From Wolfiporia cocos (Eukaryota > Basidiomycota > Agaricomycetes > Polyporales > Phaeolaceae), in assembly GCA_029448655.1 (NCBI GenBank), contig JACCLO010000004.1:1302001-1366000 (forward strand): 64,000 bases of DNA. Direction: 5' to 3'. The position numbers were made by a program, and so were the translations under genes. The notes beneath the pieces are model-generated. The model was not told the DNA's origin and did not search any database. It saw nothing but the letters and a program-made list of their open reading frames with translations. Every line of letters begins with the position of its first letter. Positions within the stretch are counted from its first letter, which is position 1. Shown piece after piece: positions 21,070 to 33,500 of this stretch.

Positions 21070-24000
21070 GCACTGATAGACTCCGGTTCAACGGGTTCGG
21101 TCATCAGTCGTGCCTACGTGGAGGAACACAAACTCGAGCAACTCCCATTAGACCGACCCGTCAAACTGTACAACGCTGACGGTAGTACCAACGCTGCGGG
21201 CAAGATGACGCACTATGTCGAACTCCAGATGCAGATCGACACGCATTTGGAAACGCGCAAGTTCCACGTCACCGAGCTGAGCTCGGCCGACATATTCCTC
21301 AGCTTCGATTGGTTGAAAGACCACAACCCCACCATCGACTGGAAGAAACGCTGAATCACCTTCACCTGCGACTGCGAACACGAGCAGATCGAGGAGGGTG
21401 ATCATATATATTACATCTTTGCTGACGCCTGGATACAAAACAGGGAAGAGTGCCGGGCCGACATCGCTGAGCGAGTCCGCGCGACGAAGGCAACCGAGAT
21501 CGCCATCGCCACCGGCAAAACCACGGAAGCCAAGACTTTCGAGGAAGTGGTCCCCGAGTACTTACACGAATTCAAAGACGTGTTAAAGGAAACGGAATTC
21601 GACCAACTCCCCGAAAGACGACCGTGGGACCACGCCATAGAACTCTTACCGAACTCCGAACCCTACGCCGGCAAGATCTATGCCCTATCGCCCCGAGAAC
21701 AAGAGGCGTTAGACGATTTCTTAGAAGAACAGCTACGAACTGGACGAATACGACCATCCAAGTCGCCATGGGGGGCACCATTCTTCTTCGTCAAGAAGAA
21801 GGATGGGAAACTGAGACCCATTCAGGACTATCGGAAGTTGAACCAGATGACCAAGAAGAACCGGTACCCGCTCCCTCTGATCACGGAGCTGCTCAATAAG
21901 TTAAAACGAGCTAAGTACTTTTCTAAATTGGACATTCGTTGGGGATACACGAACGTCAGAATCAAAGAAGGCGACGAAGAGAAAGCCGCCTTCATCACTA
22001 ATAGAGGGCTATACGAGCCATTAGTGATGTTCTTCGGAATGTGCAACGCACCGGGCACTTCCCAGACTTTGATGAATGACATTTTCCGAGACCTAATCAT
22101 GACTGGAAAGGTCATTGTATACCTAGACGACATACTTGTTTTCACGGAGACCGAGGCAGAACACAAAGAGATCCTGCGCAAGGTTCTGCTCGTTCTCCGT
22201 CAAAATAAGTTGACTTGTAAACCAGAGAAATGCGAGTTTATGAAGTCGGAAGTAGAATACTTAGGACATATAATCTCTCACGGGGAAATCCGTATGGATC
22301 CCGCGAAGGTGGCGGCAGTGGCTGAATGGCCCGCACCTCGGAACAAGAAAGAAGTGCAATCCTTCATCGGATTCGCAAACTTCTACCGGAGATTTATACC
22401 TAAGTTTTCCACGGTAGCACGCCCACTGATAAACCTAACCAAGGATACGCCTTGGCAGTGGGGTACGGCGGAACAAGAGTGTTTCGATAAGTTAAAGAAA
22501 ATATTTATCGAAGCACCCGTGTTAGGGATACCAAACAACGACGACCCTTTCCGCATCGAGGCAGATTCATCGGATTTCGCAACCGGAGCCTGCCTCATGC
22601 AGAAACAGGACGGCGTCTGGAAACCCATCGCCTACCAGAGTAAGACGATGCTACCGGCAGAACAGAACTACGAAATCTACGACAGAGAACTCCTCGCCAT
22701 CATGCGCGCGCTCGATGAATGGCGGCATTTCGTAATGGGTGGCAAACACCCTGTAGAAGTACTAACGGACCATAAGAACCTAGAGTATTTTAAGACCCCG
22801 CAGAAGATTAATCCGCGACAAGCCCGGTGGATGACGGAACTCGCCGAGTATGACCTACAACTCGTGCACATCCCCGGCAAGACCAACGGAAGGGCCGATG
22901 GGCTTTCCCGAAGAAGTGATCACGGCAACGACAAGGATCACCTCGAAGGGCAAGTCGTCCTGAAGCCACACCTCTTCGTCCAAGACAGCGCAGAAAGGCT
23001 GCGATCTTCATTCTATACTGTAGTCAAGGGTATCACCCACGACGAAGTAAAAGAGAGGGTCAAAGCGGAAGCCGCTCTCTACGATGGAAAGGAAGGAGTA
23101 GAAGTAGGGGAAACGACCGAGGACGGTCTGCAATATAGGAGGGGGAGGTTAATTATCCCTCGGGACGAAGAATTAATCGGAAAAATCATTTCTTCGTTCC
23201 ACGACACCGTCTCAGCAGGACACCCTGGCACCGAAAACACGTACACTGCCATACATTGACACTACTGGTGGCCAAAGATGCGCTCAGACATCCGCCAGTA
23301 CGTTAAGGCTTGTATCAAGTGCCAGACCGCTAAGCCGGACCGATCCAAACGCGCGGCTCCACTTAACCCGAACCCAACTCCAGCACACAACTGGGAGAAC
23401 ATTTCCGTAGACATGATCACGGGACTCCCCACTTCCAAGGGTTGCGACGCGATAATTGTAGTAGTAGACATGAAGTCAAAGGACTATATAGCTGTACCAA
23501 CAACGACTAAACTATCGGCCGAAGGATGGGCCAACATATTCATAGATAAAGTATATACACAGCACGGACTACCAAAGAAAATATTTAGCGACAGAGGACC
23601 ACAATTTGTATCAGAATTCATAAAGGACGTATATCGTAGACTAGGCATACAGGGAAACCCGAGTACCACGTTCCACCCACAGACAGACGGGCAAACGGAA
23701 CGTATGAACCAGGAACTCGAGGTCTACCTTAGACTATTTATTAACGATACTCATACGAACTGGCCGGACTTACTCCCGCTGGCAAGCTTTGCGTACAAGA
23801 CACACGTACACAGTAGCACGGGATATAGTCCCTTTTACCTTACGCACGGATACCATCCTTTCACAGGTGTAGAGGCGCCGAAACAAGAAGAGGGGGTAGC
23901 ACGGGATTGGGTCGAACACATGCACACCATATCCAAACTCGCTTCACAGAACCTGGAGAAAGCTAAGCTACGCATGAAAGAGTACTATGATAGGAAACGG

Positions 24001-24909
24001 GCATCGCCACTATCATACTCTAAAGGCGACTTGGTCTGGGTCGACGGCCGCAACATAAACATGGGCCACCCAACCAAGAAGCTTGACTCCAAGCGGTTTG
24101 GACCGTACAAGGTCACGAAGAAGGTCGGGCATGGAGCATACGAACTAGACCTCCCCGCAGACATGCGCGGGATATACCCAGTATTTAACGAGGTCTTACT
24201 CCTACCATACACACCGCCCGCCTTCCCCAATCAGGACCATAGTAAAGTGACGGAAAGCAATGACGCTCGCAGGCCTCTCAGGATCCTCGAATCCAGGGAA
24301 GACCGAGGGCGAGTCGAGCTAGAAGTCGAGTGGTCCGATGGGACTACAACATGGGAACGAAAACGTGGACTAAACCATTACCAAGAGCTAGTCACAAAGT
24401 TCTTCGAAGCTAGACCATCCGCCCCAGGTAACCAGTGGAAAAACCGAAACACTGGCTGGGACCACTCTGAAACCAAATGGGACCCAGAGTGGGAGGACTT
24501 CAAACGAAAAGCTCAGGAAATGGGACTCAGAGAAAACCCGAAGGAGTTCATCATATACGACGACATAGACACTACACTTCTGGTCAAAGGCAGTATACCA
24601 TTCTATGCCTATGAGAAGAAGCTCGTCGCTCGTAACTTCTGGTTTTCTCATCCACGCACACGGGTCGTACAATACGGAATACGAGTCGGACAGCCGATAG
24701 AATCCACTATACCTGAATCAAAAGGATGCTGGATCTACCCGGTCCTAAACACTCTCCAACTCGCAAACCCACACATTTGCAAGAAAACCGTAGACCACCC
24801 GTGCCATGTTGACCAAACTATGTACAAAGTGATTGCAGGGCGTGGGGACACGCAGCTAGAAGAGGGGGTACTGTCACAAGCCGATTTTCTTCAACTAGCT
24901 TGCGACTAG
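21052..24909 (+). pseudogene. pol: D Pol: protease, RT, RNase H, integrase, chromodomain-like and C-terminal extension; two stops
   Basis: The protease has LIDSGSTGSVI (Asp codon 21079-21081) and a FDWLKDHNPTIDW end. TGA stops interrupt the frame at 21352-21354 and 23257-23259; both sides stay in register. RT carries YLDDILVF (22120-22131), then RNase H (EADSSDFATG) and integrase: the HH part lies before the second stop and the CIKCQ part after it, followed by FSDRGPQF and TDGQTER (D,D-35-E). A degenerate chromodomain-like segment (RVELEVEWSDGTTTWE) follows. About 170 more residues, rich in Trp, Lys and Tyr, end at 24909 and match nothing I recognise. The last 12 codons lie inside the 3' LTR. 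This is a second chromovirus lineage, about 8 kb without C, and certainly inactive. Confidence 0.9.
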
Positions 24910-25249
24910 GGACAACCCTTATCTTATCTAAGCGCCCGCCTATGCATCACGTGCAGGGACCCCGAACACCCCACACGTGCTTACACAGACCCCGGACACC
25001 CTTGTTGTGGCTCTACACCTACGATAGGGTTTACCATACTCTAAACGGTCTATCAGCTTACGTAATACTGTACAGTAGCCAAACATGTACAAACAGCCTA
25101 CGAGCATATATACCAGCCAGACGAGCAGGGAGCACCCCAGACTCGTCTTGGCCTTTGTTGCCTTGAGTAGCCTCAGACTAGGAATACGCTTTCACGCGAG
25201 TAATATTCCCCTGAGTAGTTGCTTGAGAATACGCTTGTGTCACGTGACA
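24872..25249 (+). repeat. 3' LTR of D
   Basis: A purine run (AGAAGAGGGGGTAC, 24858-24871) precedes TGTCACAAGCC. The 378-bp segment ends GTGTCACGTGACA, giving TGTCAC/GTGACA inverted ends. A TATATA motif lies near 25108. No 5' LTR partner survives, so the right end rests on the inverted terminus. Confidence 0.6.
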
Positions 25250-25869
25250 GGGACGTCTCGTCTCGAAAAATTTCCCTTACTTGAGGTCTCTTGTGGATCA
25301 CTAATTGTTCCCAGCCAGTCACAGAGTGTCTTAGGCCCTGATCAGCTGCTCCGAAATTGAATGTCGGCACAGAATTGGGAACACATCCATATTGTATGCC
25401 AAATATCATCCCTACACACCTCACAGTGCCGATTCGTATTTACAACATCTGCCATTATTTCACCGAACAGTACGCTTCAGCAATTGAGGTAGCATAAGTA
25501 CGAGAGTTCACCAGGTTGTAACCTAAACTATCAAAACGTCAAGGTCAAAACGCGTCAAACGCGTCAAACGAGTACACTACCATGTCACAGTAATTATATA
25601 GATCCTCGGTCCATCCCGGCTCGGTGCGTTCCTGGAAGTCGTGTTCCTACACTCATTTCTTCTCTATGGCCCACAGAATACACTGACGTCCTCAGACATT
25701 GACCATTCTCCACACCGCACCGCGATACAAACAACGTCATCACTTCAGATGCCTCCCCATCTCGCGTTCCCATCGGGTGCATCCTGTACATAGATGCAGA
25801 ACAATGGACAACATTCCTCTCTCATTGAACGAGCTTTAGAGTGCCGGCCTGCTTATCACTGGGACGACA
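25250..25869. other. No gene recognised
   Basis: Unique-looking sequence between D and the duplicated block. A short direct repeat, CGCGTCAAA, occurs near 25550. From about 25690 weak similarity to 33560-33740 begins, suggesting that the duplication once extended this far left. Confidence 0.4.
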
Positions 25870-26630
25870 GGGCTCGCGAGACAACGGGCGAAGAGAAGCG
25901 TAGGCGAGAATTGTTTCGTGGGTCGGACGCCTCTATGGTGGGGTTGGCCAGTAACATGGCGGATTGCCGACAGGAAGAGGTGAGGGAGGCATCGCGCGCC
26001 GCACGGATGTATATGGCCGGATGGCGTGAGCGCGCAATGTCGCGAGGTATCCAAACATATCGATGACTGTTGTCGTCGGAGTATCAGGGCGTGCCTACTC
26101 TTCTTGATCTTGATCATTATCCGCCACGCGCACAACCCCAGGACGCAATTCAGACGGATGGTAGACGGCCACATCGTCATCGTGAACTTTACTTGCTACC
26201 TAGGACGTCTGAGGCGCACTATCAGGTCTATGTGCCTGCATGTGCGACCGACGAGTGCTGCAATTGATGTGGCGCAATCACGGTGGGTGAGTCGATTAAG
26301 CGCTGGGGCGCTTTGCGGTAGAGCGCGCGGTAGTGTGAATATATAAAGTGCAGAGGCTTGGATGATTCGATAGCCGGAGAAAGGTCACGGGCATGTAAAA
26401 TGGAGATGATGCATATTGCATGCGCTGTAGGGTGCTGGGCATGAGCTTTGATGTCAAGGAGGGCAGGCATGTAGTTGGGGCGCACTCGCATCCACAAAAC
26501 TGGGAGTGCGAAGTGAGGACCAGTACAAGCTCAATCATTTTCATTGGGGAGGCTGATGTAGACATCGACACGGGTCCTGCGGAATGGCAGACAGGATGAT
26601 GAGACTACGCAATTCATCAAAGGCACCTAC

Positions 26631-28344
26631 TCACCGCAAAACTCCTCGCTCATTCAATTCCCGCATCTCTGCCTTGAGCAGGGTTGACCACCGAGCGGCA
26701 TCTGGTATGACTTTATCTGGAATCGTCAAGAATACAAAGTCAACATGGTGCAGCTTCTCATAGTCTTTGTTGGAGAACAGCTCATTGAGTTGAGGGCACA
26801 TGTCCTTCCTGAGAGCGAATACAGTCCTTTGTAACATCGTTTCCGCATTCTCGCTGTACCTAGGGCGGTCTATGACAACCGAGACCTCGCGCAAATTCTT
26901 CGACACATTGGATTTAATGATTCGGTGCATCCAGGCGTATCCGACCCTCTCAAAGTTCAAGGCATGCAAGACAACTGTCTCCAGACTGCCAAGATGCATG
27001 AGATTGAATACAGATGCTGTTACGAGTGAACATCAAAGGTGCATATATGTGGTGGGTGGAGGTCATAACATAGACGTACCGATTATATCAGAGATTGCAT
27101 CTGCCTCAACATCCTTGCCTGGACGTGCATCGGGTGAGAGTCTCAGGTAGCGTAGAGACCGGCTGCACTGCTTGAACAGCTCATCGAGGGGCTCTCGATA
27201 GACATCCAGATATTTGCTGTCAGAGGATGCCCAGACAGTGAGATGGAACCTCTGGAGGTGAGCGACCACCCCCGCGGCGCACAGGTGCTCAATGAGCGAC
27301 TTGTTGGCTTCAACATTGGAGGCAGTCTCATTCATGGAGAAGATCATCAGGTCAGTCAGCCTCACGGAGGGCGGAGAGCGCGTGATTGCAAGACTAGCAC
27401 AGGGAGCTGTGCTCGTGAATAGCACATTTTCGCATATGAGGTGGACGAGGCTGGGGAGTGCACAGACGAGACGCCCAAACTCGCGCACCTTCGGGAACGT
27501 GACGTCTAACAGCCGGAGTGTCGTGAGAGAAGAGAATGCGGAGAGGTGGACGAAGAGGAGCGGATGGAAGTCGCTCGGCTTCCACATCGCATCCTGGATG
27601 GCAAGACGCCAGACGAGTGGCAACTTCGCGGCACCCATCATGGCGAATGTGCCCAGATGCGGGATTGGCGCCCGCTCGCACGGATCTCGCCTGCTGGAGG
27701 ACATGTGGCTGTGCCCGCGCTCGCCTCGCATGTCCTTGGACCTGGCTCCGATCGTACAGAGCGACGTGCCGCTGCAGCTGGTACCGACACCTCGGCGTCC
27801 ACGCCTTGCATACAAGGGCGCATTCCCACAGCGTCCCGATCTCATGCCACAGGCAGTCGATGATACGCTCGCAGACCTCCGTTGGGAGCTGCAGCGGCCT
27901 ATCTCTCTCCGTCGGCGCTGGGTCCGGAGCGCCCGGGACGCGTCCGATGTGTCTCCACCCGCGCTCTGTATCTCCATCTATCCTTCAGTCGTCTCTCTAG
28001 CGTGCAGATGGCTCACTTCTGACTTGCTGTGCTTCCCCAGCTCTCGCCAGCGTGCTTTCTTCCCTTGGTGCGGATTCTTCCTCTGCCTCACTTTTCACCA
28101 CCGACTTTCCTCGCCCGTCTTGTGCGACGCTGCGAGGATCGGCTGCTTCCTCGCGCAGTGTGGAGGACGGATGTTGTTGCCCTTTCCCTGCTCCTTCTGT
28201 TGCTTTTGCCGTGTCTACGTCGTCTTGGGCGTCCTCTATGAGTGGCACGGCGGCAGCTTCCCGGGCACGTCGTTTCGCGGCGTTTGCTCTGGCCACTTTC
28301 TTTTTGTTCCGGCGTTCTCGCAGGGCGGAGAGGATGCGACCCAT
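26631..28344 (-). pseudogene. F-box/LRR-like protein gene, copy 1 (17-bp frameshifting deletion)
   Basis: F-box proteins link substrates to SCF ubiquitin ligases. The proposed start is the ATG at 28342-28344 (MGRILSALRERR), followed by a Lys/Ala-rich N-terminus. The F-box reads LPTEVCERIIDCLW then ECALVCKAWTPRCRYQL near 27790-27880. After it, copy 2 has 17 bp more (CTCTACCTAGCACCCAG on the plus strand) at junction 27679/27680, so copy 1 changes frame. The remaining LRR-like part (HLGTFAMMG, LSAFSSLTTLRLLDVTFPK) is otherwise open. A 63-bp intron joins SDII to ASVFNLMHLG, and the last exon ends at 26631. The link between the N-terminal segment and the F-box also needs a frame change or an unseen intron. 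Such proteins are abundant and fast-evolving in agaricomycetes. Confidence 0.7.
27017..27079 (-). other. Intron of F-box gene copy 1 (63 bp)
   Basis: Donor GTACGT and acceptor AACAG on the minus strand, phase 1, restore one reading frame across the stop-containing interval. The same 63-bp intron is at 36138-36200 in copy 2 (donor GTGCGT). Confidence 0.8.
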
Positions 28345-30396
28345 GGCAGCAGGACGGGGATCAAGCGGAATGACCGTAGTAAGTCTGCCCAGTCGCTCAT
28401 ATACCCGGACGTCCTCACAGCGTTGCACAGCCAATGATAAATGAAGACCATTGGGTACGGTTCACCGACAGGATCGATACATGAGCGCCAGACGATATGA
28501 CCTATCGGTGTCGTTGATCACAGCGGTATGTTCGCTGTCATGGTCTTTACTCCGCGAATGAGCCGATGTATGCAGGCGTACCTTCGAGTTTTACATCCAG
28601 ATCCGTGCAGGTAACCCGCGAGCATTCGCAATCGGCCACACTGCTTCTCCTGCGAAGGGTTCATGCACGCTTCTCGCGAGCTGTGCGCGAGGCCTCGAGC
28701 CCAGCATCTGACGCACAGCCCAGCAGGCCTCACGGTAATGGACCACACGGGCGATGCAGTCATGTATGCCTTGATGTACCAGAGCTACTTCGGGCGTCCC
28801 CCCGCGTGAGTTGTCTCCCTCAGCTCACGGGGTATTACTAACATATTCGGCATGCAGAGCGAACATACAACCACCGCATTCCGTGCCACAGACTGCATAA
28901 AGAACGGCAGTCTGGCAGACGCGTGTGGCGATACCAGCGCTCCTAGAAGCATGGCTGTAGATGGGGATAAGATTGATAGATCTAGATAGCGGTGGGAAAG
29001 CTCTCGAACCTTGGACGCTGCGGGTGGACTGTTGCTGTTCTGGAGCTTGTTATCGAAGACAGCAAGAGCTCGACGCGGTGTGCGTGGGGCGATGCGGATG
29101 GCTTCCATTTCGACGGCGTTGTGTACGCACACCAATCGATGCCGACGACGAGCGCAAGGGTTGATATTGGCGCTCTTTACGCGGGACGCCCCTGTCTGCA
29201 TATTGGCCAGCTATCAAAGGTCCTCGTATGCGCACCGCGTGACGGAGAGATGCTATGGGCGTGCACTGCCTTGCGGGAGATCCTGAGGAGGAAGTGCCTC
29301 CGCCACGAACTGGTGCAGACACGGTTGAGCTCCAGGAGGCATCGCATGGAGCGTCGGGCCTGGGGAATGACACTACACTCATGCTCTGCATCGCGTTCGC
29401 GGGACTGCACTGTATGTTGGTATGCCGGCGCGATTTGTTGGGACCGGTAATAGCTTGATCGACACTGAATACTCCATCTGAGTAATCTGTGAATCTTTAT
29501 GTCCTCGGTCACACCAGCATTCATCAGGTGGGCCCTGGAAGAGAGCAGCAATTGCTTCAGGCTTCGGAGAATTGATCCTGAGCGCGTCTACTCTCAATTC
29601 ATACCAAAGGCACAGGTTTCCATTCCATCTATGCGGTATTACTGCGCAATGGACCACGCTGGCGCTTCCAGCCATATAATACCTCCGACCTTCGATTCGA
29701 TCCAGCGCTCTCCCTCCGCGAGTCGACTTTATCAGAGCGTAGCGGCATTGACTCGGAAGAAAGGCGAGTACATAACCGATGGAACGCCAATCCAAATGTC
29801 TTGTGCTTTAGCGCATTACTAGGCATGCTCCTGGAGCAGACACCCAGTGCCAGGGTCCCTCGGAGTGTGGGCGGAGATGAACACAGGAATACAGATACGC
29901 CTCGTATTTGACAGATCAGCGTGTCCCTTCATCTTGTCCACGGTTGATGAAAGCTGAATTTCAATCTTAATTTATGGCGTGTAGAATGCGATACGCACTG
30001 GATGTGGCGAGGTTCTAGCCTACGCGAAGGCGGCTGGTGGGCTCTTACTGAATCATGATGCTTCTCAAAATCTTTGCACACTCCTTCTGCTCTCCATATA
30101 TGAGTCCTCCAGCTTAGTATCTGTCACATATCCTGCGGTCCTGGTAGAAATGGACTACATTGATGCTGCGGCCATACACACCTTGATGTACAAAAGCTGC
30201 TGCGGGTATCCTCCCCGCGCACATCGTCTCCCTCAGCCCTCAGCGCATGCGGCATCATCAACATGTCGTAATCGCTTGATCTTGGTAACATCGCTTCGTC
30301 AGAAATTAAGATCGAGTTTGAATATAAGGATCAGGGCGTATTGCTGTCAGACACATTGGCATAATACACAGAGCCACGGCGACAAGCGAGTGCCAG

Positions 30397-32161
30397 TCCT
30401 GGAGGAGAAGCGAGGAGAGAAACACCAGAAGTCTCTTCAAATTTGTTTGTGGAAATCAGGAGCTAGAGAGCTAGATTTCTACCGAACACTTCAGTCGGCC
30501 GTCGACACCACTGCACACGTGGATGGGAGAACTCTGAGGGCAGATGCTGAGTGTCAGCTGTACTGAATCATTCAGAGACGTCTGCACTCTGGAAGACTGC
30601 TGAACTGCGTGCGATATTAGCTCACCTTCTCGCCAGCAGTCACCAGATCAATCATCTAATCGCTATCTCCGTTCAAAGGCTAACATATAATAGTACGCCA
30701 TGCATTCTATGAACTGTTACCGGATTTGGTGGAAATGGGAGAGCGAGGGGGTTGGAGAGCCGTACAAAATCTTCGCAACAAGCGATCCGAACAGGACGTT
30801 GGAGAACGCAATAACTCGGTATGCGCTTGTGCTATCTCACTACAGCGAAGAGGACGAGTCTCCACAATCGGCACGATGCATGAGAGTCGCGGCTGCTCGA
30901 GTCAGTGGGAGTGCACGGAAGCACCCAAGAAGCAATCCGTCTGACGCAGGCACCCATCCGTGCGGACCAGCGGACACTAGGTAGGATGAGCAAAAGAGTA
31001 GCGATCCTAGAGCCTCTGAGTCATCCGGGGACACAGACGAGCGTGGCCATAGCGACAGTTAGCCAACACTCTGCAGGGGCCGTCGGATGAGTGCGGGCGC
31101 TTTGAAGGTGCCACAATCATCGTGACCCGATCGCAATCTCCCGTGCGCCAATCGCCACGATCAGTGGCTCTCGATCTATTCATGTTTCTTACGTCCGCTC
31201 AGCTTTCTTCACTTCTGCATATGCACATTGTGCTGCAATATAAATGTGCCATAGACATTAGACACATGTAAGTAGACACATGTAAGAATACCAGGACGCG
31301 ACCAAACACACACCAAAACAACACAGAACGCACCACAGAAAGCCAGCTGGTAGGCAGAATGCCCATCTGAGGTAGTTCAGCCACAACTCGACCGATCGTG
31401 ATCGGCCTCGATCATACTCGTACAGTGAACCTTCGCTGGCTCATGCACAATCTGAAACGTCGCAAAAGCCCTGTGGGATTAATCTGGCTGCTAATCCAGT
31501 CAAAACAGGTACCACCTGACGCTTTCCTAGGCTCTCTAGCCTAGCCAGGTCTGGTCCAACCCCGGCTGCCTTCCTATAGCTTTTTCCATGTCTTTTCTCT
31601 CCAACCTCGGTGCACCACCCTAAGATCGGTCTCATAAAATAATTTACTTGTGTTTCAGGACAATTTTCACCGTTCCAGGGTTCGTTTCTGGATTGTCTAG
31701 CTTGTAGGGTGCACACTCGAAATTTTAGGGCACTTAAAATGTTGTAGAAAATTTCGTGGCTCTCCATGTTTTTAGGCGACGTGTAGATACAAGCAAATCA
31801 TAGAATTCCACCCAGACGAAGTCAGACGAATGGCTGCGTTCGAGGCGTACGCTTAGGACTTAGGAAATCGGTCACAAACATTTCCGATTCAACTTCTATT
31901 ATTTCCGCTCTATTCGACGCGCCACCGCAGTTCTAAATCGCTACAGGCTACGTTCAACCGGTAAGACTACTCGACCTCAACCCCTCGAACACCTCGCCTA
32001 TCCTGCCACATCCAGACCTGCCCGGAAAGCCCGAGAGAGAATATTTTTCTGACGACAACATCTTGGTGGCGTCCTGACAGAGAGCAGGTGCCCTCCGCGA
32101 ATGCTTGGTGCCGGAGCCCGAGCTGTCAGACCGAGCCCAGACACAAGAGGACTGAGTAGGA
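30397..32161. other. Spacer between duplications, no gene recognised
   Basis: The open frame at 30700-30984 (94 codons) and other short frames lack any domain I know. Near 32000-32100 a Pro/Glu-rich frame ending at a stop precedes a purine run (AAGAGGACTGAGTAGGA), which may be the 3' end of a retroelement joined to the LTR-like segment that follows. Confidence 0.35.
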
Positions 32162-32819
32162 TGTTACTTGATTAAAACCAAGCTGAGGATCAGACTTGGT
32201 GGGTTTCTACTATATATACATGAGTCTGTGTGTGTCCATATGTGTCTCACATACATGTAATGGTTTAGCGGTGTCTGGGTAGTGAACTAAGGCTAATAGA
32301 CTTCGTTAGACCTTTGTCAAGGGTTTCTGGGGTTTGTGGCGGATGTAATATGACTGGGATCTGCGATGTGTGGTAACCATGTGTGTTCTACTGATCCCTG
32401 AATTGTGATTGAGTTAGAATTATATGAATGCTTCTTGGAATGTATAGGTGGTTCTGATATTCTCAGGAATGCTTCTGTGAAGTGTAAATTAATGAAAGAA
32501 GCGAAATTAGTTCTTGTGTGGCTTTTAACTGAATATATCTCTGGAAGATCAGGAACTTGTTAAACCTTATGTTTGAATGTCGCCTTGTGGTATCCTTGTG
32601 GTACTGGGATTATTAGAATGTTTCCTAGGGCTTCTGTTATGTTGTGATAGTGGTATGGAGTTCGTCTTCTTGGGGCTTCTGTTATAAATGAATTTATCGG
32701 TGCTATTGCTTTATGGATTTTATTGGAGGGTTCAGATAGAACTGAGTTATTGTTGGATTGAACCGTTTAGAATGTGGATTGGTTTGGAATTTATTATGAT
32801 TGGTTCTTAAATCCTGACA
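32162..32819 (+). repeat. Possible 3' LTR remnant of another retroelement
   Basis: An AT/T-rich segment clearly different in composition from its flanks begins TGTTACTTG right after a purine-rich run and ends CTGACA (658 bp). TATATATA lies near 32212. No pentamer duplication (TAGGA left, CGAGC right) and no partner LTR is present, so the call rests on ends, composition and the putative polypurine tract. Confidence 0.35.
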
Positions 32820-33500
32820 CGAGCTGTGTGGGGAGCCACGATCGATCTACTGCCGTCAGAGCTCGGTGCTTCTGTCAGCCGCTGCGGGGACGCTTCGTCG
32901 CAAGACTGCTATAAGCCTCCTCAATGATCTTCTTCTTTATGATTTGCCAATGTCCGCTCAGCCAGTCACAGCGAGTCTCAGTTGCATAAATGCCTCATCA
33001 ACCTGTGGGTGTGCATGGTGACGCTGGACGTTGGGGAGCATATGGGACGGTTGCTTGCCTTGAGAAATGATCTTTGTTTGCGACGATTTTTGACGAACAT
33101 AGATGTCACTTTTGCAATTTGGTTAGCGTGCTCGCTTATTGACCTTGCTTTGCCTGTGCGTCTACGCTCTAGAGAGAGAGAGACAACCATTTATACCCCA
33201 ACGTCTACGCTCTAGAAGGGGAACGATACGGCAGATAGTCCGAATATGGATGTGTTGACATGGGACTGGGAGTACATCCAAATCGTATATTATGCTAGCT
33301 ATGTCCACACCTCACAAAATTGTATCGTAAGAGCTGCTACCATCATGCGTTACGGAGGAGTATACCAATCTAGCTAATGGCGAGAGATTGTCATCTCGTA
33401 ACACAAACAGCAAGAACTTCTGTCAGGACGTAATAATGATCTGTGCTCCACTAAAGTCCAGATAGACCATTGTATCAAGCTAGATCGCTACGTGCCTGAA
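32820..33500. other. No gene recognised
   Basis: Only short open frames. A perfect direct repeat GTCTACGCTCTAGA flanks an AGAGAG run (33161-33216). Confidence 0.4.

Larger units (their letters stand above)
25870..30396. repeat. Segmental duplication, copy 1
   Basis: Collinear with about 35060-39665 over some 4.5 kb, with scattered substitutions and indels. It contains an F-box/LRR-like pseudogene and about 2 kb of flanking sequence with no clear gene. A roughly 110-bp stretch near 28735-28850 recurs in diverged form near 30150-30260, and likewise in copy 2. Confidence 0.88.

Noticed and set aside
28785..29450. Open frames of 138-152 codons on both strands in the duplicated block
   Set aside because: They are broken at different places in copy 2 (38109-38690), with no shared motif; not supported as genes.
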